From an uncultured Collinsella sp. (GTDB taxonomy: Bacteria > Actinomycetota > Coriobacteriia > Coriobacteriales > Coriobacteriaceae), in NCBI GenBank assembly GCA_902470365.1, contig CABRFZ010000030.1, positions 1-24,771 of the forward strand: a stretch of DNA of 24,771 nt. The letters run 5' to 3'. This document shows positions 7,271-14,630 of this stretch, piece after piece; positions within the stretch are counted from its first letter, which is position 1, and each line of letters begins with the position of its first letter. Made by a program: the position numbers and the translations under genes. The notes beneath the pieces are model-generated. The model saw nothing but the letters and a program-made list of their open reading frames with translations. It was not told the DNA's origin and did not search any database.

Positions 7271-10200
7271 ATGCCGAAACGTACTGACATCAAGCGTATC
7301 CTCGTTATTGGTTCGGGCCCCATCGTTATTGGCCAGGCCTGCGAGTTCGACTACTCCGGCGCCCAGGCCTGCAAGGTGCTCAAGGAGGATGGCTTTGAGG
7401 TCATCCTGGTCAATTCCAACCCGGCGACCATCATGACCGACCCGGGCTTGGCCGACCGCACCTATGTTGAGCCTATCACCGCCGAGTTTATCGAGCGCGT
7501 AATCAAGAAAGAGCGCCCGGACGCGCTGCTGCCCACGCTGGGCGGCCAGACCGGTCTGAACGCCGCCGTCGAGCTGGCGAAAGACGGTACGCTCGACAAG
7601 TACGGCGTCGAGATGATCGGCTGTGACCTTGCCGCCATCGAGCGCGGCGAGGACCGCAAGCTCTTTAACGAGGCCATGGCCGAGATCGGCCTGGAGGTCG
7701 CGCGCTCGGGCTATGCCTACAGCGTGGCCGACGCCGAGGCCATCGCCGAGCGCGTGGGATATCCCTGCGTGCTGCGTCCGAGCTTTACCCTCGGCGGCGC
7801 CGGCGGCGGCATCGCTCACACTCACGAGGAGCTCGTCTCCATCGTGAGCCAGGGCCTCGAGCTCTCGCCCGCCCACGAGGTGCTGGTCGAGGAGTCCATC
7901 GAGGGCTGGAAAGAGTATGAGATGGAGGTCATGCGTGACCACGCCGGCAACGGCATCATCGTGTGCTCCATCGAGAACCTCGACCCCATGGGCGTGCATA
8001 CCGGCGACTCCATCACCGTGGCGCCGGCGCAGACCCTCTCCGACCTGGAGTATCAGCGCATGCGTGTCGCCTCGCTCGCCATCTTGGAGAAGATCGGCGT
8101 CGAGACCGGTGGCTCCAACGTGCAGTTTGCCGTGAACCCCCAGACCGGCCGCCTGATCGTCATCGAGATGAACCCGCGCGTGAGCCGTTCGTCCGCCCTC
8201 GCTTCCAAGGCCACGGGTTTCCCCATTGCCAAGGCCGCCGCGCGCCTGGCTGTGGGCTACACGCTCGACGAGATCGTCAACGACATCACCAAGGCTACGC
8301 CCGCCTGCTTTGAGCCCACGATCGACTACTGTGTGGTCAAGGTGCCGCGCTTTGCCTTCGAGAAGTTCAAGGGTACCGACCCCACGCTCACCACGCGCAT
8401 GAAGGCCGTGGGCGAGATTATGGCGATCGGCCGCACCTTTGAGGAGGCCTTTGGCAAGGCCATGCGCTCGCTGGAGGACGGACACCAGGGCATTTGCGCC
8501 GGTGGAAAGGAGGGTGCCGACAAGCTGGGCGACGACGAGCTCGCTCAGGCCGTGGCAACCCCGACCGAGCATCGCATCTTCTTTGTGGTCGAGGCCCTGC
8601 GCCGCGGCTGGGATGTCGCGCGTATCCGTGCCATCTGCGGTATCGATCCGTGGTACCTCAACCGTATCAACGACATGGTGCAGGTCCAGGAGAGCATCCG
8701 CGGCCTGCGTGTGGAGGATATCGACGCCGACGCGATGCGCCTGCTCAAGCAGTACGGCACGAGCGACGCCGAGATCGCTGCGCTGACCGGCTCGGACGAG
8801 CGCTTTGTGCGCGCCTATCGCAAGGGCCTTGGCGTGGTTCCCAGCATGAAGACGGTCGATACCTGCGCTGCGGAGTTCTCGAGCGCCACGGAGTACCACT
8901 ACAAGACGTACGAGAACATCTACCGCACGAGTCCGGATGCCAAGAAGTGCGTGGCTCCCGACGAGACCACGCCGGCGGACAAGCCCAAGGCGATGATCCT
9001 GGGCGCCGGCCCCAACCGTATCGGCCAGGGTATCGAGTTCGACTACTGCTGTGTGCATGCGAGCTATGCGCTGGCGGCCCGCGGCTTTGAGACCATCATG
9101 GTCAACTGCAATCCCGAGACCGTTTCGACCGACTACGACACGTCCGACCGCCTTTACTTTGAGCCGCTTACCTACGAGGACGTCATGGACGTTATCGATG
9201 TTGAGCGCCCCGACGGCGTCGTGGTGACGCTTGGCGGCCAGACCCCGCTTAAGCTGGCGCGCATGCTCGAGGAGAGTGGCGTCAACATCATGGGCACCAA
9301 GCCCGATGCCATCGACTTTGCCGAGGACCGCGAGCGCTTTGCCGCCCTGCTCGACAAGCTGGGCATCATGTACCCGCCGGCGGGTCAGGCCACCTCGTTT
9401 GAGGAGGCCGAGGCCGTTGCCGCACACATTGGCTACCCGCTGCTGGTACGTCCGAGCTACGTGCTGGGCGGCCGCGGCATGATGATCGCCTACGATGCCG
9501 AGCACCTGCGCGATTACATGGCCGAGGCTGCGCGCATTAGCCCCGACTACCCGGTGTACCTGGACCGCTTCCTGGAGGGTGCGATCGAGTCCGATGTCGA
9601 CGCCCTGTGCGATGGCGAAGAGGTCTATATCGGCGGTATCCTGGAGCATATCGAGGAGGCCGGTATCCACTCTGGCGACTCCGCGACCTGCATCCCGCCG
9701 TTCAGCTTTAGCGAGAGCCTGCAGGCAAAGCTTCGCGAGACCACGCGCCGCATCGCGATGGCGCTGGGCGTACGCGGCCTGGTCAACGTGCAGTACGCCA
9801 TCAAGGGCGAGACCGTCTACGTGATCGAGGCCAACCCGCGTGCCAGCCGCACCGTGCCGTTTATCTCCAAGGCCACCGGTGTGCCGCTCGCCAAGTGTGC
9901 CGCACGTATCATGGCGGGCGATTCCATCGCCAGCCTGGGCCTGCCGAGCGACGAGCGTCAGCTCGATTGGTTCTGCATGAAGGAAGCCGTTATGCCCTGG
10001 GGTCGTTTCCCCGGTGCCGACGTTATCTTGGGGCCCGAGATGAAGTCGACGGGCGAGGTCATGGGTATCGCCAAGAGCTATCCCGAGGCATACGCCAAGA
10101 CGCAGCTGGCGATCGACTACAAGCTGCCTGACCCGAGCAGCGGCAAGGTGTTCATCAGCGTGTGCGATCGCGACAAGCGCCATATCCTTTCGGTCGCCCG

Positions 10201-10585
10201 TATCCTGCGCTACCTGGGCTTTGACATCTGCTCCACCGAGGGTACGGCGCGCGTGCTGCGTGGCGGCAACGTGACGTGCGAGGTCGTGGAGAAGATTAGC
10301 GGCCCGCATGACGGCGAGCGCCCCAACATCGGCGACCTCATCGCCGATGGCAAGATTGCGGTGATCGTCAACACGCCGTACGGCCCAGGTTCGCGTGGCG
10401 ACGGCTATCTGTTGCGTACCGAGGCAGTGCGCCGCGGCGTGACCTGCGTGACGGCGATGTCTGCCGCCAACACGTACGTGAGCGCCATCGAGGCGGTGCG
10501 TGAGGACCAGCAGGGTCACGGTAGCGCCAACGACATGGGCATGGACGTCATCGCCCTGCAGGACCTGCCACAGCACACGGTGTAG
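7271..10585 (+). CDS. carB: Carbamoyl-phosphate synthase large subunit
   Basis: CarB makes carbamoyl phosphate from bicarbonate, ammonia and two ATP. At 1104 residues it is full length. It has two homologous ATP-grasp halves: the first opens with ILVIGSGPIVIGQACEFDYS and has the EMNPRVSRSSALASKATGFP motif. The second opens with AMILGAGPNRIGQGIEFDY and has EANPRASRTVPFISKATGVP. The MGS-like allosteric domain follows at the C-terminus (KVFISVCDRDK ... INTPYG-type stretch VIVNTPYGPGSRGDGYLLR). ATG 7271 starts 1 base after the carA stop, with GAGGAG at the end of carA as its Shine-Dalgarno. The last codons (His-Thr-Val-stop) form the outer arm of a 146-bp quasi-palindrome. Control is expected through the carA leader hairpin. 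Confidence 0.97.
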   Translation: MPKRTDIKRILVIGSGPIVIGQACEFDYSGAQACKVLKEDGFEVILVNSNPATIMTDPGLADRTYVEPITAEFIERVIKKERPDALLPTLGGQTGLNAAVELAKDGTLDKYGVEMIGCDLAAIERGEDRKLFNEAMAEIGLEVARSGYAYSVADAEAIAERVGYPCVLRPSFTLGGAGGGIAHTHEELVSIVSQGLELSPAHEVLVEESIEGWKEYEMEVMRDHAGNGIIVCSIENLDPMGVHTGDSITVAPAQTLSDLEYQRMRVASLAILEKIGVETGGSNVQFAVNPQTGRLIVIEMNPRVSRSSALASKATGFPIAKAAARLAVGYTLDEIVNDITKATPACFEPTIDYCVVKVPRFAFEKFKGTDPTLTTRMKAVGEIMAIGRTFEEAFGKAMRSLEDGHQGICAGGKEGADKLGDDELAQAVATPTEHRIFFVVEALRRGWDVARIRAICGIDPWYLNRINDMVQVQESIRGLRVEDIDADAMRLLKQYGTSDAEIAALTGSDERFVRAYRKGLGVVPSMKTVDTCAAEFSSATEYHYKTYENIYRTSPDAKKCVAPDETTPADKPKAMILGAGPNRIGQGIEFDYCCVHASYALAARGFETIMVNCNPETVSTDYDTSDRLYFEPLTYEDVMDVIDVERPDGVVVTLGGQTPLKLARMLEESGVNIMGTKPDAIDFAEDRERFAALLDKLGIMYPPAGQATSFEEAEAVAAHIGYPLLVRPSYVLGGRGMMIAYDAEHLRDYMAEAARISPDYPVYLDRFLEGAIESDVDALCDGEEVYIGGILEHIEEAGIHSGDSATCIPPFSFSESLQAKLRETTRRIAMALGVRGLVNVQYAIKGETVYVIEANPRASRTVPFISKATGVPLAKCAARIMAGDSIASLGLPSDERQLDWFCMKEAVMPWGRFPGADVILGPEMKSTGEVMGIAKSYPEAYAKTQLAIDYKLPDPSSGKVFISVCDRDKRHILSVARILRYLGFDICSTEGTARVLRGGNVTCEVVEKISGPHDGERPNIGDLIADGKIAVIVNTPYGPGSRGDGYLLRTEAVRRGVTCVTAMSAANTYVSAIEAVREDQQGHGSANDMGMDVIALQDLPQHTV

Positions 10586-10716
10586 GTTGAGCTGTCCGGC
10601 CGGGGCGGGAGGGGCCGAGATTTCCCCCTTTCGCTCCGGCTGCAAGCAGAGTCGCTCAGGAGGAAACACGGCCCCTCCCGCCCCGGCCTACGGTGGCTCA
10701 ATTGCACCGTGTGCTG
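10571..10716. repeat. 146-bp quasi-palindrome overlapping the carB stop codon
   Basis: Three nested stems share one axis. The outer is CAGCACACGGTG (10571-10582) with CACCGTGTGCTG (10705-10716), 12 bp perfect. The middle is TTGAGC (10587-10592) with GCTCAA (10697-10702). The inner is a perfect 20-bp GC-rich stem, 10598-10617 with 10669-10688. Inside it, TTTCC pairs with GGAAA, and CTGC-AA-GCAG sits near the apex. No T-run follows. It is either a large transcript-end structure or an element or inverted duplication that took in the carB end. Confidence 0.7.
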
Positions 10717-10762
10717 CCGAAGGGACTTTGCGCGATGACTAGGGCTGAGAAATAAAGTGAGT

Positions 10763-10805
10763 GTGGGCTCTGTCGTTCGAATGAACGACAGAGCCCACGT
10801 TTTTT
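10763..10805 (+). terminator. Strong intrinsic terminator after carAB
   Basis: A perfect 16-bp stem, GTGGGCTCTGTCGTTC (10763-10778) with GAACGACAGAGCCCAC (10783-10798), has a GAAT loop and is followed by six T (10800-10805). This is the textbook form and should end the carAB transcript before purE. Confidence 0.93.
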
Positions 10806-10948
10806 ATTTCAGCTAACGTACGTCATAGCAATTCCCGGTAGGTCGAAGGTGCTCTGCGGCGGCCCGGTGTTTTCATCTGAACGACTTTGCGTAGCAACCG
10901 GAGCTCATTTATTTCAGCCACCACAAAGACCGCAGGGACGGGAGCAGC

Positions 10949-10954
10949 TATACT
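10949..10954 (+). promoter_or_regulatory. Candidate purE -10 box
   Basis: TATACT at 10949-10954 lies 63 bases before the purE start and after the carAB terminator, where a new promoter is needed. It is followed by a small inverted repeat (ACTACT ... AGTAGT). No recognisable -35 hexamer is present. Confidence 0.35.
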
Positions 10955-11017
10955 ACTCTCAGTAGTTAAGGGTCGCGGATCCGCCGCGTCACCGCTCTCA
11001 ACAGGAGGTCTTTGTTT

Positions 11018-11482
11018 ATGGCAGATCAAAAGCCGGTTGTCGGGATCATCATGGGCTCCAAGTCCGATCTGGGTGTTATGGAAGGCTGCACCGTCGAGCT
11101 CGAGGCGCTGGGCGTGCCCTATGAGCTTGTCATTGCGAGCGCACACCGCACACCGGCGAAGGTCCACGAGTGGGCTTCGACTGCTGCCGATCGCGGCATC
11201 AAAGTGATTATCGCTGCCGCCGGCAAGGCCGCTCACCTGGGTGGTGTCGTGGCTGCCTTTACGCCGCTGCCGGTCATCGGCGTGCCTATGAAGACGAGTG
11301 ACCTGGGCGGCATGGATTCGCTGCTGTCGATGGTGCAGATGCCTTCGGGCGTGCCCGTGGCCTGCGTTGCCATCAACGGCGCCAAGAACGCCGCCATCTA
11401 CGCCACGCAGATTCTGGGCGCTTGCGACCCCGAGTACCGCAAGGTTATCGAGAAGATGAAGCAGGAGATGGCCGACGCCTAG
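11018..11482 (+). CDS. purE: N5-carboxyaminoimidazole ribonucleotide mutase (class I PurE)
   Basis: PurE converts N5-CAIR to CAIR, the sixth step of purine synthesis. The 154-residue protein has the MGSKSDLGVM nucleotide-binding start, the SAHRTP catalytic loop and AAGKAAHLGG, followed by VIGVPMKTSDLGGMDSLLSMVQMPSGVPVA. SAHRTP and the AAHL loop point to the class I mutase, which normally works with PurK, over the class II carboxylase. purK is not in this window. ATG 11018 has a strong AGGAGG (11003-11008) at a 9-base spacing, so the upstream TTG at 11012 is not the start. The sortase gene begins 35 bases after the stop without a terminator between, so the two may share a transcript. Confidence 0.95.
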   Translation: MADQKPVVGIIMGSKSDLGVMEGCTVELEALGVPYELVIASAHRTPAKVHEWASTAADRGIKVIIAAAGKAAHLGGVVAAFTPLPVIGVPMKTSDLGGMDSLLSMVQMPSGVPVACVAINGAKNAAIYATQILGACDPEYRKVIEKMKQEMADA

Positions 11483-11517
11483 GCGTTCCGCCGTTTCACC
11501 GCAGTATAAGGAGAGCC

Positions 11518-12516
11518 ATGTCCGACTATCAGGGAAAACGATTCAAGGCTTCTCAGATTCCCGATCCGTCGAAGCCGGGTGCTGCCCATGCGGCACAGCA
11601 GGGTCGGACATCCTCTCCTCAGCAGCCGCGCGCGCCGCGCCCCGTGACGCCGGCGACGCATCGTCGACAGGACGCGCCAGCCGCATATCGACCTTCATCT
11701 TATAGCAACGCTAAGAAGCCGCCCCGGTCTTCATCGCATGCCGCGCCGTCGGATTACACCGAGCCGCCGCGCAAAAAGCGCCGCTCCATTATTCCCATTC
11801 TGCTCATCATCATCGGCATCGGCCTGATTGTTGCCGCCGCTGCCATCTTTATCAATGCTCAGATTGGCTATAAACAGGCAAGCAATTCGTACCAGAAAAT
11901 CGAGAAGCAATATGTAAGCGATAAGGACGCCAGCGGCGTGCCGATTATCGACTTCGATGCACTTGCCCAGACAAATCCCGAGGTTGTGGGTTGGATTTAC
12001 GCGCCGGGAACCAACATCAACTATCCCGTGGTGCAGACCAACAACAACTCCAAGTACCTCAACACGCTGTTCGACGGCACCGCCAATGCGTCGGGTGCCA
12101 TCTTCCTGGATAGCGATGACACCGCGCCGGGAATGGTTGACCAGCAGACCACGATCTACGGCCACCATATGAATGACGGGTCGATGTTCAACGTGATTTC
12201 GGACACCACCGACCAAGCGACATTCGATAGCATCGAGTACGTGTATTACATCACACGCGATGCAACGTATAAGCTGCGACCACTGGCGACCAAAGTTGTC
12301 GAGGACACGTATGCCAAGGCGCGCACGCCCAATTTTGAGGGCGATGACGGGCTCAAGAACTATCTGTCCGAGATGCTCGACGGTGCCTCTGCCGTGGCGA
12401 GCGATGCCACCGATCGTGCCGCTTCGGCAACCAAGGTCGTAACGCTTGTTACCTGTCGTTCGTTATCGCTGAGCAACACGCGTGCCGTCATGGTGCTCAC
12501 GTCGGTCGAGGAATAA
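11518..12516 (+). CDS. srtB: Class B sortase
   Basis: Sortases are membrane-anchored cysteine transpeptidases that join surface proteins to the cell wall or build pili. This 332-residue protein has a long, basic, Pro/Ser-rich cytoplasmic N-terminus (1-89), a membrane helix at 90-113 and an outside catalytic domain. The catalytic residues are visible: His216/217 in IYGHHMNDGSMF, Cys313 in TLVTC, and Arg322 in SNTRAVMV. The GHHMNDGSMF motif and helical insertion before the Cys strand fit class B. AAGGAG at 11508-11513 sets ATG 11518. No LPxTG/NPxTG-type substrate gene is adjacent, so its targets are elsewhere. The roughly 90-residue cytosolic tail is longer than in the well-known SrtB enzymes. 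Confidence 0.92.
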   Translation: MSDYQGKRFKASQIPDPSKPGAAHAAQQGRTSSPQQPRAPRPVTPATHRRQDAPAAYRPSSYSNAKKPPRSSSHAAPSDYTEPPRKKRRSIIPILLIIIGIGLIVAAAAIFINAQIGYKQASNSYQKIEKQYVSDKDASGVPIIDFDALAQTNPEVVGWIYAPGTNINYPVVQTNNNSKYLNTLFDGTANASGAIFLDSDDTAPGMVDQQTTIYGHHMNDGSMFNVISDTTDQATFDSIEYVYYITRDATYKLRPLATKVVEDTYAKARTPNFEGDDGLKNYLSEMLDGASAVASDATDRAASATKVVTLVTCRSLSLSNTRAVMVLTSVEE

Positions 12517-12525
12517 GTTGTTCGA

Positions 12526-12560
12526 GAGTAGCTAAAAGCCCCGTTCCAAATTGGCTACTC
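12526..12560 (-). repeat. Hairpin unit between sortase and MoaE-like gene, GGGAC-family related
   Basis: GAGTAGCTAA (12526-12535) pairs with TTGGCTACTC (12551-12560), 9 of 10 plus one G-T. On the reverse strand the core reads TTTGGAACGGGGCTT, which aligns with CTGGGACGGGGATTA of the unit at 5660-5692 (GGAAC in place of GGGAC). It lies 10 bases after the sortase stop and before the next Shine-Dalgarno. Confidence 0.5.
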
Positions 12561-12581
12561 GATGCTGGTAAGGGAGAAATG

Positions 12582-12998
12582 ATGCTTGAGAATGGCAAAA
12601 CGATGCCTTCGGTTGATGCTTGGCTGCGCGAGGCCAAGGCCGATTCGTCGGCACCTGCGTGCGGTATGTATCTGACACATAACGGTGTGGTGCGCGCGAC
12701 GCCCAAGGCCGAGGCGCGCGGTGTCGAGACCGATGGCGTGGCGCCGGGCCACAAGGTGGGCGGCATGGTGTTCGGCTACGACGCCAGCAAGGTGCAGGCT
12801 GCTATCGAGGCCACGCGCGCGATGCCAGGTATCGGCTATGTGCGCGTGTGGCTGGCGAGCGGCGAGCTTACCGTGGGCGACGACATCATGCTCGTGCTCA
12901 TTGGCGGAGACATTCGCCCGCATGTGGTCGATGCGCTGCAGTCGCTCGTCGGCACCATCAAGAACGAGTGCGTGAGCGAGGTCGAGCGCGAGGCGTAA
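12582..12998 (+). CDS. Divergent MoaE-like protein (molybdopterin synthase large-subunit fold)
   Basis: This 138-residue protein aligns by eye with MoaE, which with MoaD puts sulfur into precursor Z to make molybdopterin. Matches are the GMYLTHNGVVR strand (compare GAVVTFTGKVR), the helix SKVQAAIEATRAMPGIGYVRVWLASGELTVGDDIMLVLIGG (compare VTVIHRIGELWPGDEIVFVGV) and the C-terminal helix DIRPHVVDALQSLVGTIKNE. Arg38 and Lys127 seem kept, but the second conserved lysine region (FWKRE in E. coli) is replaced by VSEVE, and the Ala-His-Arg motif reads Asp-Ile-Arg. Activity is therefore doubtful. No MoaD, MoaA or MoaC gene is nearby. ATG 12582 is preferred over 12579 because GGAG at 12573-12576 then has a 5-base spacing. 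A variant Moco enzyme or a recruited fold are both possible. Confidence 0.68.
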   Translation: MLENGKTMPSVDAWLREAKADSSAPACGMYLTHNGVVRATPKAEARGVETDGVAPGHKVGGMVFGYDASKVQAAIEATRAMPGIGYVRVWLASGELTVGDDIMLVLIGGDIRPHVVDALQSLVGTIKNECVSEVEREA

Positions 12999-13031
12999 GG
13001 CCTCGTCGGCAATCCGAGTCTGTCTATAGCG

Positions 13032-13072
13032 AAAGCCCGCCGGCAGTTCATGTAGATCTGCCAGCGGGCTTT
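13032..13072. terminator. Bidirectional hairpin terminator between convergent genes
   Basis: AAAGCCCGC-C-GGCAG (13032-13046) pairs with CTGCC-A-GCGGGCTTT (13058-13072), 14 bp with one mismatch. It lies between the MoaE-like gene (+) and the CmpB-family gene (-), which converge. The T-tails are short on both strands, so efficiency is uncertain. Confidence 0.7.
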
Positions 13073-13104
13073 GATGTGTTGGAGCTATTTTGCTCTGGCG
13101 TTTG

Positions 13105-14334
13105 CTACACGCGTGTGGCGTCCTTGGGGCTCATGGTCATACTCTGAAAACGGTTCTCCATATATTCGTTATCGAAATGCTTGTCATAGAACTGTGCGAC
13201 GGGAATATTTCGAACGGTTCCGTTGACGCGCTGATACCAATAGTCGAGCGATTGCAACGTCATGACGCCGTCGATCAACATGACGGCGGTCAGGATGACG
13301 GTAGCAGAGTAGCGGCGTTTCCATGGAATCATATTGATGAGCTTAAGCAGGCGCGGCAGCAAGACCTTGATCCAGATGAGGCCACCCAGGCCCCACATGC
13401 AGGCAAACGGCGTGCATGTGCGTCCCCCGGTCAATACCGCGATGGGATCGGGCATGCCGAATAGCCTAATGTGTGAATAGCTCCACGACACCACGCCAAA
13501 TGAGGTCTGCATAAACCAGCCTACAAACACCTCGAAAGCGCCGCCGATCAGGGCACTTACCAGGAAAATGATCAGAGGATTCTTTTTATAGAAGCGGTTG
13601 AGCGCCATGGTCATGAGCACCGCGCCAAATCCGTAGATGGGGCTAAAGGGGCCAAATAGCATACCGGCACGGTCCTGATAGACGCCGGGATCGACGACGA
13701 CCATATGCCAGACTTCCTCGAGAATGAGACCTAACACGCTGCAGACGAAGAATACCCAGAACAGGTTGAAGTAGTTGAGCTTGATGTAGCCCTCGCCGGT
13801 TTCGTCGCGGCCGAGCATCCCCTCGGCGGCGGCATCGCGGTCGAGCATCTCTTGCAGACGGCGCTGCAGTTCGCGCTCCTGGCGTAGCGTGGGGTCGACG
13901 GTGGCCGACAGCGCAATGAGGATGACAAGCTGGACGGCGGGGCGCAGCAGGAAGGGTCCGATGCCCTGGAGCATCACGTCAACTAAAAGCTCCACGACGG
14001 TAAATGCGATGAGGACGTAAGACAGGCGGGCGGCATTGCGCCGCTGGTCCTTGATGAGGTCCAGGCCAAAGACGATCAAGATGATCGCGCTTGCCGCCGA
14101 GAGCATAATGCCGGCGACGATAAGGCCAACCGCGACCAGGGTGTTATCACCGAGCTTAGCGGCGACGTTGCCGTTAATGAGTGCGGTGATGACCTGCCAC
14201 ATAAAGACGGCGACTGACGGGAGCGTGCCCACGCCAGATAGGGTGCACAGGACTGCGTAGACCTTGATGATAAGGGGGATCTTCTTGGCCTCCGTGGTGC
14301 TGGGGACACTGGGGTCGAGTTGATTTCGATCCAT
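13105..14334 (-). CDS. CmpB-family multi-pass membrane protein (putative ABC-transporter type IV)
   Basis: This is the only reverse-strand gene, 409 residues. The N-terminal half has four likely helices (about 20-52, 66-94, 104-125, 128-145), then a charged linker at 148-183 (QERELQRRLQEMLDRDAAAEG). From about 188 comes a domain I recognise as the CmpB/putative ABC-transporter type IV family: YFNLFWVFFVCSVLGLILEEVWHM, LFGPFSPIYGFGAVL, FEVFVGWFMQTSFGVVSWSYS. Function in this family is poorly known, and no ATPase partner is beside it. The start at 14334 has AAAGG just upstream on its strand. It converges on the MoaE-like gene and diverges from purF. The Glu-Glu and Glu residues inside membrane segments are typical of the family and may be functional. 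Confidence 0.85.
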   Translation of the reverse strand: MDRNQLDPSVPSTTEAKKIPLIIKVYAVLCTLSGVGTLPSVAVFMWQVITALINGNVAAKLGDNTLVAVGLIVAGIMLSAASAIILIVFGLDLIKDQRRNAARLSYVLIAFTVVELLVDVMLQGIGPFLLRPAVQLVILIALSATVDPTLRQERELQRRLQEMLDRDAAAEGMLGRDETGEGYIKLNYFNLFWVFFVCSVLGLILEEVWHMVVVDPGVYQDRAGMLFGPFSPIYGFGAVLMTMALNRFYKKNPLIIFLVSALIGGAFEVFVGWFMQTSFGVVSWSYSHIRLFGMPDPIAVLTGGRTCTPFACMWGLGGLIWIKVLLPRLLKLINMIPWKRRYSATVILTAVMLIDGVMTLQSLDYWYQRVNGTVRNIPVAQFYDKHFDNEYMENRFQSMTMSPKDATRV

Positions 14335-14630
14335 ACGCTACCTTTCTCGTCTTGTAGTAGCCTACAAGGATACGCCGACGACCAGCTAAAAGACAGGACG
14401 AACGTCCCAATTGCAACAATGTAGCCCCTAGCGCGGGCGAGACACGGCGCACGGGAAGTCTTCGAGGCCGTTGCCCCTGAGAGTGGACTACCCAATAAAA
14501 TGTTTGGTCGCAAAACGGATAATAAGCTCGGTGGGCTTTTAAAAAGCGCTGCTCATGCGCGGGGGAGCGCGTCGCGCCGTGCGTATAATAAGGCGGGTAA
14601 CGCCAAAATACGAGGCTCTGAGGGGATGCC
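14335..14630. other. Divergent intergenic region between CmpB gene and purF
   Basis: This 296-base divergent gap must hold promoters for both directions. It contains a perfect small hairpin CTTGTAG (14351-14357) / CTACAAG (14362-14368) just upstream of the CmpB gene. It also has GGACG-AA-CGTCC at 14396-14407, which on the reverse strand gives TTGGGACGTTC and looks like a degraded copy of the GGGAC-core repeats, with CTAAAAG on one side as in the 12526 unit. A good TATAAT (14584-14589) serves purF. No small gene was found. Confidence 0.5.
14584..14589 (+). promoter_or_regulatory. Candidate purF -10 box
   Basis: A perfect TATAAT at 14584-14589 lies 41 bases before the purF ATG, in the divergent intergenic region. 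The GC-rich sequence at the -35 position shows no TTGACA match. Confidence 0.5.

Larger units (their letters stand above)
10586..11017 (+). other. 432-base carB-purE intergenic region
   Basis: In order this gap holds the right part of the 146-bp quasi-palindrome (to 10716), a linker, the carAB terminator (10763-10805), about 140 bases without a clear gene or hairpin, the candidate purE -10 box (10949-10954) and the purE Shine-Dalgarno. No convincing small ORF was seen. CCACCACAAAG (10920-10930) resembles an arm of the hairpin at the window's right end, but no matching second arm is present. Confidence 0.6.

Noticed and set aside
7166..10669. A very long open frame on the reverse strand opposite carB (over 1100 codons)
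   Set aside because: It mirrors carB codon usage in high-GC DNA, where stops are rare on the opposite strand. It is His/Val/Ala-rich low-complexity protein with no domain I know, and carB is certain.
10920..10945. CCACCACAAAG followed by GGGACGGG before purE as a repeat unit
   Set aside because: It resembles the left arm and core of the unit at 24737, but no complementary right arm follows. It could be a worn copy at most.
11018..11482. Class II PurE (AIR carboxylase, PurK-independent)
   Set aside because: The SAHRTP and AAHL loops match class I; the class II pattern (SAHKT and a different loop) is absent.
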